Source of the DNA: WLMZ01 sp043753895
GTDB taxonomy: Bacteria > Actinomycetota > Acidimicrobiia > Acidimicrobiales > Ilumatobacteraceae
Direction of reading: 5' to 3'
NCBI GenBank assembly: GCA_043753895.1
Contig: JAYUWK010000027.1
Span: forward strand, 81,690-145,689
DNA: 64,000 bases
Each line of letters begins with the position of its first letter. The first letter of the stretch is position 1. Made by a program: the position numbers and the translations under genes. A model generated the notes under the pieces. It searched no databases. It saw only the letters and a list, made by a program, of their open reading frames with translations, and was not told the origin of the DNA. Shown one piece after another: positions 35,364-43,550 of this stretch.

Positions 35364-38079
35364 CGGGGACATCCAATTCGAGGTCGCCATCGCTCGGTCC
35401 AGTTCTGCGTCGGCGGCGAGGACGCTTGGTCACCTCGAGCGCACCCAAGGCGGAACCCAGTGCCATCACCGCGAGACCCGGCACTGCGAAGCGGCTCTTC
35501 GCCAGGTTGGCTATTGGCGTGAGCACGGTGGGGCTCGAGTCGGCGGACACGTCTGCGACATCGATGGTGGTCGATGTCGGAACGGCGGCATCGTTGGTGG
35601 GTGGCGCCTGTGTGGTGGGGGGCGCCACTGTGGAGGGGGGCATCGTGGTGGTCGGGCGCGATGTCGTGGGTCGAGACTGCGGCTTCGACGTCGACGCAGT
35701 CACCGTGGTGGACGTGGTGGACGTAGTCGCCGGATCGGGGACCGGCACGAGATTGCGAACCAATGCCGCTGCATCGGCCACTTGAGTCCGCAGCGCTTCG
35801 GACAACGGCACGTATCCACGAGGGAGCTTGCCAAGTTCCGGGCCGGGCACTTGTCCTGGTCCACCGGCGTAGTCGAGGAACGTAGCGTATTCGCTCCGCG
35901 CCTTTACCTCGAGGCTGAGCGGTGTGATCGCTGCGTAGGCCAAGGTAGTCAGCGGGTAGGCGCCGGGAACAACGGCTGCCGGATCCAGCTCGAGCACAGC
36001 TGGTTGCTCGCGCGCGACCATTGCTGCCACGCCCGCAGAGATACTGGCAGTGTCAGCGGTCACGAACGTGCGATCCGCACGGTTGTCGCCCGCCCGGCTG
36101 AGATGCGCCATCTGCAACCCAAAGAGTGCGGCCGACGGCGTGTCGGTGAGCGCGAGCATGTTTCGCTGTCCGAGGCTCTGCGGCCCCACACGGGTCCACA
36201 CCTCACTCGCCGATTGAGCAAACGCGTTCGCCGAGATTCGGGCGCCGTCTGACGCCGCTCGAGCCACCTGAGCGGTTCCGGCAAGTCCACGCTGATACGG
36301 GATCCAGTCGGTGCCGCAGAGTGGTGGCGGCACGATGGAGCTACCAGCGGTACCACCCGCGCCGCGCGACGGCGCCTGGTAGCAATACGGATCGCCCTTC
36401 GGGAATGTGCTCGGCGCGGGAGTTCCGAACGCGGATCCTGTGGAGTTGAGCTCGGCCGTGGTGGAGTACACCGGATTGACTTTCATCCCCCACTCATCGG
36501 GCGCACCCGCCAACCACGCCTGCGCTTCGGGGTCAGAGAGGATCCACTCCCAAATTAACTTGGCAGAGTCAGAGTTGCCCTCGGGCAACTCGAGACCGCT
36601 GAACGCGCGACCGTCGGACACCTGAAGTTGGTTGAACTCGGGGTTGAAGCGAAGGAAATCTGGATCCAGTCCCAGATGCGCGGGGTTGGATGCCAGCCAC
36701 GGGTAATCCGGCGCGACGATGATGCCAACCGCGCGGCCATACGACTGTGTGAGCAGCTTGGCCGCAAGCCGCGGCGTGAGATTCAGATCGGCGATTCGAA
36801 CACCGGCGAGTTGCTGCGCCGAGCCGGGAGAATCTGGCAGCGGGTTGCGTTCGATATTGAATCCGATGACCAGTCCAGACGCAGTGAGCGGCGCATAGAT
36901 CACCGGATTGGTGGCGCTGACCGAACTCGCGGGGAGTGGTCTCGAAACAACGACCATACCCGGTGCGCCGGACTGCCCCGACACCAACTGTTGGCGCGCC
37001 GAGCCGTCGCTGACGGTTGCGTAGGAATACGGCGGAAGCTTGCCAGTGGCGCACAGGGCCGGCTGCCAACTCGCCACCGCCGCCAGACCGAGCTCTGTGC
37101 CGGCCAATCGGCGCTCCTCAGCGCCGATGGTACACGGGGTGTCGACGGGGTTGAACTCGATGGGAATCGCAATGCGGTGCTGCCACGCCTCGGGCGACAG
37201 CGGAGAAGTGGTGACACCGTTCTGATCAGCGTCAGTCTCGAACGGCGTTCCGGCGTTCTCATCGGTCGGAGTGCCTCGGGGCACGATGACGATCCAGCAC
37301 TTCGGCACTTTCTTCTCTCCGCCGGTGATCGGTTGGACGCGCTGGCCACAGCCGAGCCCCGATGACTGAACGCCGGTGAGCACCTGGAACAGCTCTGCGC
37401 CTTTGCCTTCCGGGCTGCTTATTGCACCGGCAATCTCGTTCGTGGTGATGGTGTTGAAGTAGGGATTCAGCCAGAAGTTGCCACCTCTGATCGCAGGGTT
37501 GAACGTGGGGTCCGACTGAATGTCGACGGTTGTCCCGCCGACGGATCGAAACGGCATCCACACATTGTTGGTGCGCTTGTCGAGCACCCCAACCGCCGGA
37601 TCGAAGTTCTCCCAGTCGGACCGTGAGATCACCCGGCTGAGGGCAAACCCGGCCGGGTACAGCGAGCTGCCGAGACCACCGAACTGCCCAGCCACAGCGC
37701 CCTGCTCGCACTGTTCTGGCGCCGGGCCCGGATTTGTGACATTCGTGCCATCGTCGTCGCCCCAGCACTGCATGATCTGCATGTACTGACCGCCGAAGCG
37801 GCCGGGGCCCTGCCGCGTGGGCGTGGCCCCGGTCCACGTGATCGACACTGCTTGGTTGGTGAGATTGCGCGTCTGGTTGACGGTGATAGCTAGACCAAAC
37901 AACATATCGCGGCCGTTCACCGTGACCTGCGAGTCGGTGGCGGGTATTGCGGTGTCCGTGCCCTGGCTGCCGGCGATCGGATCTGGCGCGGCGCCTGCTC
38001 CGGCCGCGGCGATGGACGTCATCACGACGATGGCAAGTGGACCGAGCAGCCACGCGCGTGAACGATGGCGGGCGTTCAT
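35353..38079 (-). CDS. Giant PstS-like surface protein with C-terminal membrane anchor
   Basis: 908 residues from ATG 38079 (4-base ATGA overlap with the gene before). After a signal peptide a large Cys-containing N-terminal region follows. PBP2/PstS-like features appear in the second half: ARPVIYAP-like TNPVIYAPLTASGLVIGFNI, LNLTPRLAAKLLTQSYG and near the end YPLTTLAYAAITPLS with GYVPLSEALRTQ, which match the closing strands of PstS. A Thr/Pro-rich stalk (about 790-855), a helix (FAVPGLAVMALGSALGALEV) and a basic tail anchor it. Twice or more the length of PstS, it may be a phosphate or phosphoester receptor. Confidence 0.7.
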   Translation of the reverse strand: MNARHRSRAWLLGPLAIVVMTSIAAAGAGAAPDPIAGSQGTDTAIPATDSQVTVNGRDMLFGLAITVNQTRNLTNQAVSITWTGATPTRQGPGRFGGQYMQIMQCWGDDDGTNVTNPGPAPEQCEQGAVAGQFGGLGSSLYPAGFALSRVISRSDWENFDPAVGVLDKRTNNVWMPFRSVGGTTVDIQSDPTFNPAIRGGNFWLNPYFNTITTNEIAGAISSPEGKGAELFQVLTGVQSSGLGCGQRVQPITGGEKKVPKCWIVIVPRGTPTDENAGTPFETDADQNGVTTSPLSPEAWQHRIAIPIEFNPVDTPCTIGAEERRLAGTELGLAAVASWQPALCATGKLPPYSYATVSDGSARQQLVSGQSGAPGMVVVSRPLPASSVSATNPVIYAPLTASGLVIGFNIERNPLPDSPGSAQQLAGVRIADLNLTPRLAAKLLTQSYGRAVGIIVAPDYPWLASNPAHLGLDPDFLRFNPEFNQLQVSDGRAFSGLELPEGNSDSAKLIWEWILSDPEAQAWLAGAPDEWGMKVNPVYSTTAELNSTGSAFGTPAPSTFPKGDPYCYQAPSRGAGGTAGSSIVPPPLCGTDWIPYQRGLAGTAQVARAASDGARISANAFAQSASEVWTRVGPQSLGQRNMLALTDTPSAALFGLQMAHLSRAGDNRADRTFVTADTASISAGVAAMVAREQPAVLELDPAAVVPGAYPLTTLAYAAITPLSLEVKARSEYATFLDYAGGPGQVPGPELGKLPRGYVPLSEALRTQVADAAALVRNLVPVPDPATTSTTSTTVTASTSKPQSRPTTSRPTTTMPPSTVAPPTTQAPPTNDAAVPTSTTIDVADVSADSSPTVLTPIANLAKSRFAVPGLAVMALGSALGALEVTKRPRRRRRTGPSDGDLELDVPDES

Positions 38080-39851
38080 GCGGTGCTCTTGTTCGAGAAG
38101 CGTCGCCACGCGACCGCCGGAGCGAGGATCAGCGCGAGCACAAGCGCAACGACGAGCAATACCAAAGTGAGCGACGCGTTCCAGCCCGACGACTGGCTCA
38201 ATGTGGTTGGCAGCACTGCGCCCACCGAGGCTCCGCCACCGGCTGACGCCCTACCCGCGCTGGCACCGTCAGCGAGCGCGCCGCCCGTGGACCCGCACAG
38301 CCCGGTGTCGGCATCGCAGATCTGGCCGGTGGTGTCACCCGTGGCCGTGCCGCCTCCTGTGGCCGTGCCGCCCGCGATCGTGGTCCCTGTGCCTCCTGTT
38401 GCACCGCCACCTGTTGCCGCGCCTCCACCCGTCGCCGCTCCACCACCGGTCGCTGCGCCGCCACCCGTGGCCGCACCTCCACCGGTCGCTGCTCCCCCGC
38501 CGGTGGCCGACCCTCCGCCGCCGGAGACGGCCGTCGGAACGTTGGCCGATCCGGCGGTGCCGTTGGGACATTGCGTGGCGAGGCCCTGCTTGTCACATGC
38601 CAACGGTTGCGGGGCGCTCTGCGCAAGCAGGTTCGTGCCATCGGGACCAAAGGCTGGGTTCTTGCAGGCCGTGATATCGATGTCTTGCACGACAACGCCG
38701 GGAATCTTGCGGATCTGCTCAAAGCCGGCCTGCACCAAGTTCAGCGGCATGGGCGAGTATCCGAGCGATGCCGACTGCTGCTGCGCCTGACACATCGCGT
38801 AGTACGAGAACGCACCGAGGGTCTTGCCCTTGTCGAGGTTGAATTGCCCGGCCACCGTGGTGGGCAGGATCAAGTACGAGTACGACGACAGCTGATAGTT
38901 ACGCGGGTCGGTGTCGGTATACACACCGTCGAGGTTCTGCGTGAGATAGGTCTGCGGATTACTTGCATCGGTGTTGATCTGCGCCTGCAGCAGCGACACA
39001 GCAACGTTCTGAGGTGTGGGCTCGGTGTAGAAACCGGCAGCGTTGAGCACCTTCGCGACGGGGAACTGCGAGCCGAGCGCGTACGAGTAGTTCACGTAGC
39101 CAATCGCGCCTTCGGCAAAGCCCTGGCTCACGTAGCCCGCGATACCCAGGTCGCCCGACTGCGAGATCATTCCGGGCACCGTTGGGTAGAACGATGTGTC
39201 GCCGCAGGCCGGCGCGCGACCCGACACCTTGCAGTATGCGTTCCAGATCGCTGGGAAGCGGTCGATCATCCACAGCGTGAACTGCGCGGTGGAGCCCGAG
39301 CCATCGGAGCGCACCACCGGCACCACGGCGCGAGCGGGCATCACCAGGCCGGGATTGTCGGCCTGGATCGCAGGATCGTTCCACAGGGTGATCACGCCTG
39401 TGAAGATCTTCGACACGTTCTCGCCAGAGAGACGCAGGTTTGTGACCCGCTTGCCGTTGATGATGAGGTTGTACATGAACGCAGTGCCGCCGGCCGTCAC
39501 GGGCATGTACGCGTAGCTGCCCGGCGCCGGGTTCTCGGGTGCCGAACCATCCTTCGGATTGAACTGGAACGGAATATCCGACGCAGCGAAGTCGACCGTT
39601 CCGTTCAGATAGTTCTTGCGGCCGGCGCTTGATCCGCTGGGGTTGTAGTCGACGGTGATGCCGAACTGACGAACGTTCACGCGCATCGCATCGATGGCGT
39701 TCGCCGCCCACGACGAACCCTCGCCCGAGATGCGTTGGTAGCCATCGGCGCTTGCACGCGGCAGTGATCCGCCGCTGACCACCAAGCCGGTGATGACGAG
39801 CGCAGCCAAACGAAGTGACCGTCGGCGCGTTGAACGCGTTGTACTGCTCAT
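38076..39851 (-). CDS. pstS: Membrane-anchored PstS with Gly/Ala/Thr repeat stalk
   Basis: 591 residues. Signal peptide (1-36), then a PstS fold: GEGSSWAANAIDAMR, SSAGRKNYLNGTVDFAASD, SDGSGSTAQFTLW and FAEGAIGYVNYSYA. The ligand-binding Ser/Gly positions look intact. No lipobox is present. A stalk of ATGGG repeats (about 450-500), encoded by an 18-bp tandem repeat, leads to a short Cys pair and a C-terminal helix (LTLVLLVVALVLALILAP) with a basic tail. It is anchored at its C terminus, unlike normal PstS lipoproteins. It overlaps pstA by 4 bases. Confidence 0.9.
   Translation of the reverse strand: MSSTTRSTRRRSLRLAALVITGLVVSGGSLPRASADGYQRISGEGSSWAANAIDAMRVNVRQFGITVDYNPSGSSAGRKNYLNGTVDFAASDIPFQFNPKDGSAPENPAPGSYAYMPVTAGGTAFMYNLIINGKRVTNLRLSGENVSKIFTGVITLWNDPAIQADNPGLVMPARAVVPVVRSDGSGSTAQFTLWMIDRFPAIWNAYCKVSGRAPACGDTSFYPTVPGMISQSGDLGIAGYVSQGFAEGAIGYVNYSYALGSQFPVAKVLNAAGFYTEPTPQNVAVSLLQAQINTDASNPQTYLTQNLDGVYTDTDPRNYQLSSYSYLILPTTVAGQFNLDKGKTLGAFSYYAMCQAQQQSASLGYSPMPLNLVQAGFEQIRKIPGVVVQDIDITACKNPAFGPDGTNLLAQSAPQPLACDKQGLATQCPNGTAGSANVPTAVSGGGGSATGGGAATGGGAATGGGAATGGGAATGGGAATGGGATGGTGTTIAGGTATGGGTATGDTTGQICDADTGLCGSTGGALADGASAGRASAGGGASVGAVLPTTLSQSSGWNASLTLVLLVVALVLALILAPAVAWRRFSNKSTA
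38401..38508. repeat. Six-copy 18-bp repeat coding the PstS stalk
   Basis: Six consecutive 18-bp units of the GCxCCxCCxCCxGTxGCx type. They encode (A/G)TGGGA-type repeats on the minus strand. Copies differ mainly at third positions, which suggests selection on the protein sequence. Confidence 0.85.
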
Positions 39852-41242
39852 ATCAGCACCTCCTTGAATGGGCCGTCTTTGGAAGGCCCGTCTTTGAATG
39901 GGCCGTCATCGAACGGGCCGTCGGGGTGGCGATTCTCGGGTTGGCGAGCCGCTGGCTGGCGCGTGGCGTCGTGACGGGCATCGATACGCACGCGGTCACG
40001 CGCCGAGTGCACCAAGGCGGCGCGGGCTTGACGCTTCGAGAGTCGTCCGGCTGGCCGGCCACCGATGATGCGGGCAATCGTGAACAGGATCAAGACCAGG
40101 ATCATCAACACTGCCGCAGTAGCGAAACCACGAGCCACCAAGGCTGGCTGGGGCGAACGGACGAACTCGAACGCCGCGAGCGGCAACGACACCATCGGGC
40201 CCTTCACCGGATCGACGTTCATCGTGGAAGTGAAGCCAGCGGTGAGCAGCACCGGGGCCGTTTCGCCGATACCTCGGGCGACGCCGAGGATGACTGCGGT
40301 GGTGAGACCGGACCGACCAGTGGGCAACACGATGTGCCACACCGTGCGCCAGTGCGGAGCACCCAGAGCCGACGAGGCTTCACGCAGGTTGCCCGGTACG
40401 AGGCGCAGCACCAAATCGGCCGAACGGATGATGATCGGCAGCATCATGATGCTGACCGCAATCGCTGCGGCCAAGCCCGAGCGTTCGAACCCGAGAATGA
40501 GAATCCACGTCGCGAAGATGAACAGGCCGGTCAAGATCGACGGCAACGCGGTCATCGCGGTGACGACCGTGCGCACCAGCCCGGCGGTGCGGCCACCGGT
40601 CTCGTTGAGGAACACGGCACACGCAAGGGCGAGCGGCACGGTGATGATCAGCGCGAGTGTGATCATGATCAGTGTGCCGACGATGGCGTGCGCAATACCG
40701 CCTTGGCTGATCGGGTCGAGTGGGCCGGTGCGGCTCATGTCCTCGAGATAGAAGTTCGACTTCAGTAACGCCTCGCGACCCCGCCACAGGGTGAAGACCA
40801 CTACGGAGAACAGTGCGCCACCGGCCAACAACGCGGCCGAGGTGAGCATGACTGCCATGACCCGGTCGATCACGGCTTGGCGGTCCTCGGTGAGCGATAC
40901 GAGCACCGCATAGGTGGCGACGAATATCCCGAAGCCGACCACCACGAACCCGAGCGTGCCCTCCATCGGGGTGAGCCGACCGAACAGCAGCATCGTGGTG
41001 CACAACGCGCTGAAGCCCGCGCCACCCATCAGCATCAGGTCCTGACGTGACACCCGTCCGAGAGTCCGGCGCGTCTGATACGCAGCGCCGGAGCCACCGG
41101 GACGCTGCTGGATAACCGTGGTCGTGCTCTCGTTGTTCTGCGGCGACGAGGTGTGTAAACCGTCGACGTCGATGCGTAGGACGGTGAGGTGCGCGCTCGC
41201 GTCGTCGGCACCCACGGATGGAGTCATGATCGTGTCGGTCAT
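39848..41242 (-). CDS. pstA: PstA-type permease with N- and C-terminal extensions
   Basis: 464 residues, well above the usual ~300. A PstA core (about 190-420) has TALPSILTGLFIFATWIL, the coupling loop LRLVPGNLREASSALGAPHWRTVWHIVLPT and GVARGIGETAPVLLTAG. The N-terminal extension (about 65 polar residues) adds two or three membrane helices before the core. The C-terminal tail is basic and then carries four copies of a DGPFK-like pentapeptide. It overlaps pstC and pstS by 4 bases each. Confidence 0.92.
   Translation of the reverse strand: MTDTIMTPSVGADDASAHLTVLRIDVDGLHTSSPQNNESTTTVIQQRPGGSGAAYQTRRTLGRVSRQDLMLMGGAGFSALCTTMLLFGRLTPMEGTLGFVVVGFGIFVATYAVLVSLTEDRQAVIDRVMAVMLTSAALLAGGALFSVVVFTLWRGREALLKSNFYLEDMSRTGPLDPISQGGIAHAIVGTLIMITLALIITVPLALACAVFLNETGGRTAGLVRTVVTAMTALPSILTGLFIFATWILILGFERSGLAAAIAVSIMMLPIIIRSADLVLRLVPGNLREASSALGAPHWRTVWHIVLPTGRSGLTTAVILGVARGIGETAPVLLTAGFTSTMNVDPVKGPMVSLPLAAFEFVRSPQPALVARGFATAAVLMILVLILFTIARIIGGRPAGRLSKRQARAALVHSARDRVRIDARHDATRQPAARQPENRHPDGPFDDGPFKDGPSKDGPFKEVLI
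39866..39925. repeat. Four-copy 15-bp repeat at the 3' end of pstA
   Basis: Units GAATGGGCCGTCTTT, GGAAGGCCCGTCTTT, GAATGGGCCGTCATC and GAACGGGCCGTCGGG run head to tail, encoding the DGPFK-like tail on the minus strand. Confidence 0.9.
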
Positions 41243-42261
41243 GCTTCGCTACTCGCTCCCGAGCGCGACCTGGCAACGAACCACGATGCGGTGAAGTTCA
41301 CGATGAGGGTGAGCGCAAACAGCGCAAGGCCTGCGGCCATCAGCGCCGAAAGACCGAAGCCCGACGACTCGCTGTAGCGCAGCGCAATCAGGCTGGACAC
41401 CGAGTTGCTGCCGGCTTCGAGAATGTGGAAGTTGATGTCGAAGCGGGGCGAGATGATCAGCAACACGGCGATGGTCTCGCCCAGCGCCCGGCCCAAGCCG
41501 AGCATGGTGCCGCCGATGATGCCACCGCGCCCGAACGGCAGAGCGACGACGCGGATCATGCCCCAGCGGGTGGACCCGAGAGCGAAGGCGCCCTCGCGCT
41601 CGCCGCCTGGCACCTGCGAAAAGACCTCGCGCATGACCACGCACTGGATGGGCATAACCATCATCGCGACGACGACGCCGGCGATGAATGTGGATGCGGT
41701 GTAGACGCTCGCACTCGACAGCGGGCTGTTCGGGTCGGCGCGGGCAACTTCAAAGAACGGAATCCACCCGAACCAACCGTTGATCCATCGCGAGAGCCCG
41801 ACAATGTTTCCTTGCAAGAGAAACAATCCCCAGAGGCCATACACAACGCTGGGCACCGCCGCCATGAGATCGACCAACGCGACGAGCGACGACTTCAGCC
41901 ACACGGGCGCGACCTCGGTGATGAACAACGCTGTTGCGATGGCGATGGGTAGCGCAATTGCGCCAGCAACAAGCGCGATCAACACGGTGCCGAGAAGGAC
42001 GGCAGCGATGCCGAACTTGTTGCGATCTGGCTGCCATTCGGCCGTGGTGAGGAATGACACGCCGGTCACGCGCAGGGCCTGCGCTGCCTCGATCGCAAGG
42101 AACATCCCCACGGCAACCATGATGCCCATGACCAACACGCCACTGAACGACGCACCCTTGTGGAAGATGCGGTCGCTGCGTCCATCGGTGGCAACCAGCT
42201 TGCGCGGTTGCGGCGCGGGCGCGTCGGCGTCGATGGCCTCGGGAATGATCGTCAATTCCAT
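41239..42261 (-). CDS. pstC: Phosphate-type ABC permease PstC (second copy)
   Basis: 340 residues from ATG 42261, 7 bases after the preceding gene; the open frame to 42510 is a shadow. PstC signatures are VALVDLMAAVPSVVYGLWGLFLL, EGAFALGSTRWGMIRVVALP and GLGRALGETIAVLLI. A 30-residue acidic/polar N terminus precedes the first helix. It overlaps pstA by 4 bases (ATGA). Confidence 0.93.
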   Translation of the reverse strand: MELTIIPEAIDADAPAPQPRKLVATDGRSDRIFHKGASFSGVLVMGIMVAVGMFLAIEAAQALRVTGVSFLTTAEWQPDRNKFGIAAVLLGTVLIALVAGAIALPIAIATALFITEVAPVWLKSSLVALVDLMAAVPSVVYGLWGLFLLQGNIVGLSRWINGWFGWIPFFEVARADPNSPLSSASVYTASTFIAGVVVAMMVMPIQCVVMREVFSQVPGGEREGAFALGSTRWGMIRVVALPFGRGGIIGGTMLGLGRALGETIAVLLIISPRFDINFHILEAGSNSVSSLIALRYSESSGFGLSALMAAGLALFALTLIVNFTASWFVARSRSGASSEA

Positions 42262-42268
42262 GTGTTGC

Positions 42269-43090
42269 TCAGGCCAACCACGCGGCGAGTACGACAAGAA
42301 CGATGACCATGGCCGCGCCCATGAGCAACACGTCGGGATGCCGGGCGTGCGACCAGAACGACTGCTTCGCCGGCGCGGGGGCAATGGCGTGCATAGGCAC
42401 CGGTGCGTACATCGGTCGCGCTGCGGGCAGACCCGCGTTCCATGCATTGAGGCGCTCGTCGAGCAGCGTGGCGAACACCGTTGCGAACACGTTCGCGAAT
42501 GCCTCGGCATCGATGACCAAGTTCACAGTTGCTTGGGCGACAGTCGCTGCGATTGGTGATGCCAACGGCGGGGGTGGCGACGGCGGCGGGGGGAATGCCG
42601 ACGCAGGCACCATGATGGTGCCTGCTGGCAGTTTGATTTCCTCGAGGGGAGCCACGATCGGTTCGACAGGTGCAGGCACCTCGGCCTCCACGACCGGGGC
42701 GAGCATTTCCTCGACCGCAGCCACAGGAGTCTGTGCTGCGGCGGGCACAACGAGCGGCGCCGACGCGGCCACGATCGGCGCAGAAGCCGCAACGATGATC
42801 TCCGACGCAGCGCGGTGCGCTCGAGCAACCGAATCCGACGCCTCGGACCGTGCCTGCACAAGCGCTGCGTCGAGTGCCTGACGTCGTTCGGCCATCAGCG
42901 GCTCGAGACGTGCCCGTAGCTGATCACGGGCCGCCTCGTGGTCAGCACCTGTCTCTTCAGCCTCGGCCGATTCGGCTTCCTGCGTCGCAGCCCGCAGTTG
43001 CAAGGTGAGCAGGGCAATCGCAGCCCGCGGCGGAAGCGATCCGGTCGCTGGCGCCGCGACGGTACCGGGCGTAGCAGCTTCACTCAGCAT
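42269..43090 (-). CDS. Tail-anchored coiled-coil protein
   Basis: 273 residues without a signal peptide. Residues about 25-100 are Ala/Glu/Arg-rich and look coiled-coil (ARDQLRARLEPLMAERRQAL). Then come an Ala/Val/Pro-rich linker with polyproline (FPPPPSPPPPL), a helical segment (AEAFANVFATVFATLLDERL) and a single C-terminal helix (DVLLMGAAMVIVLVVLAAWLA). This is tail-anchor topology, with the bulk in the cytoplasm. It overlaps the previous gene by 11 bases and is 7 bases from pstC. No family is recognised. Confidence 0.7.
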   Translation of the reverse strand: MLSEAATPGTVAAPATGSLPPRAAIALLTLQLRAATQEAESAEAEETGADHEAARDQLRARLEPLMAERRQALDAALVQARSEASDSVARAHRAASEIIVAASAPIVAASAPLVVPAAAQTPVAAVEEMLAPVVEAEVPAPVEPIVAPLEEIKLPAGTIMVPASAFPPPPSPPPPLASPIAATVAQATVNLVIDAEAFANVFATVFATLLDERLNAWNAGLPAARPMYAPVPMHAIAPAPAKQSFWSHARHPDVLLMGAAMVIVLVVLAAWLA

Positions 43091-43544
43091 GATGCACCTG
43101 CTCCTGTTCTGGGCCGCCGCGTGGGGTGTTCATGCCGGCCGCAACCTGTTGCGCTGCCGCGAGGATCCGATCGACCTCGGCCTGCGCGGCTCCGCGCACC
43201 ATCGAAATGGTCGTCTCGTGTTCGCGTTCCATTGCGGTGAGCGCCTCCTTGGATGCTGCGATCTCGGCCCGCAATGCGTCGCGCATCTCGGTGTCGCGCA
43301 CGGCAGCACGATGCCGCGCGGTGGCGGCCCGTGACTTTGCGTTCGCAATCTCGGCCTCGAGACGCATTCGTTCGGCTTTGAGTTCGTCGTGGGCCACATC
43401 GGGCCACGGCTCGTGCGCTGTTGGGCCAGATGACTCGGCCTGCAGCGCACGCTCGTCGTGATGATCGCCTGTGGCAGACATCGACAACGAATGCGTGCCG
43501 TTGATCGCAGTGCCATTCATGGGCGTGCCGTTCATTCCGGACAT
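43080..43544 (-). CDS. Small cytoplasmic coiled-coil protein
   Basis: 154 residues. The N terminus has an imperfect MNGT repeat (MNGTPMNGTAINGT). Residues about 50-140 form a long predicted coiled coil (ELKAERMRLEAEIANAKSR, EIAASKEALTAMEREHE). No membrane segment or signal is present. It lies between two tail-anchored coiled-coil proteins and may bridge them. Confidence 0.65.
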   Translation of the reverse strand: MSGMNGTPMNGTAINGTHSLSMSATGDHHDERALQAESSGPTAHEPWPDVAHDELKAERMRLEAEIANAKSRAATARHRAAVRDTEMRDALRAEIAASKEALTAMEREHETTISMVRGAAQAEVDRILAAAQQVAAGMNTPRGGPEQEQVHHAE

Positions 43545-43550
43545 GTGGCG

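Noticed and set aside
38076..38200. LPTTL near the C terminus of the anchored PstS as a sorting signal
   Set aside because: The fifth residue is Leu, not Gly, and ten residues separate it from the helix; a simple membrane anchor is more likely.
38571..39632. Long plus-strand ORF (353 codons) opposite the anchored PstS
   Set aside because: The minus strand encodes recognisable PstS motifs; this frame has no family signature.
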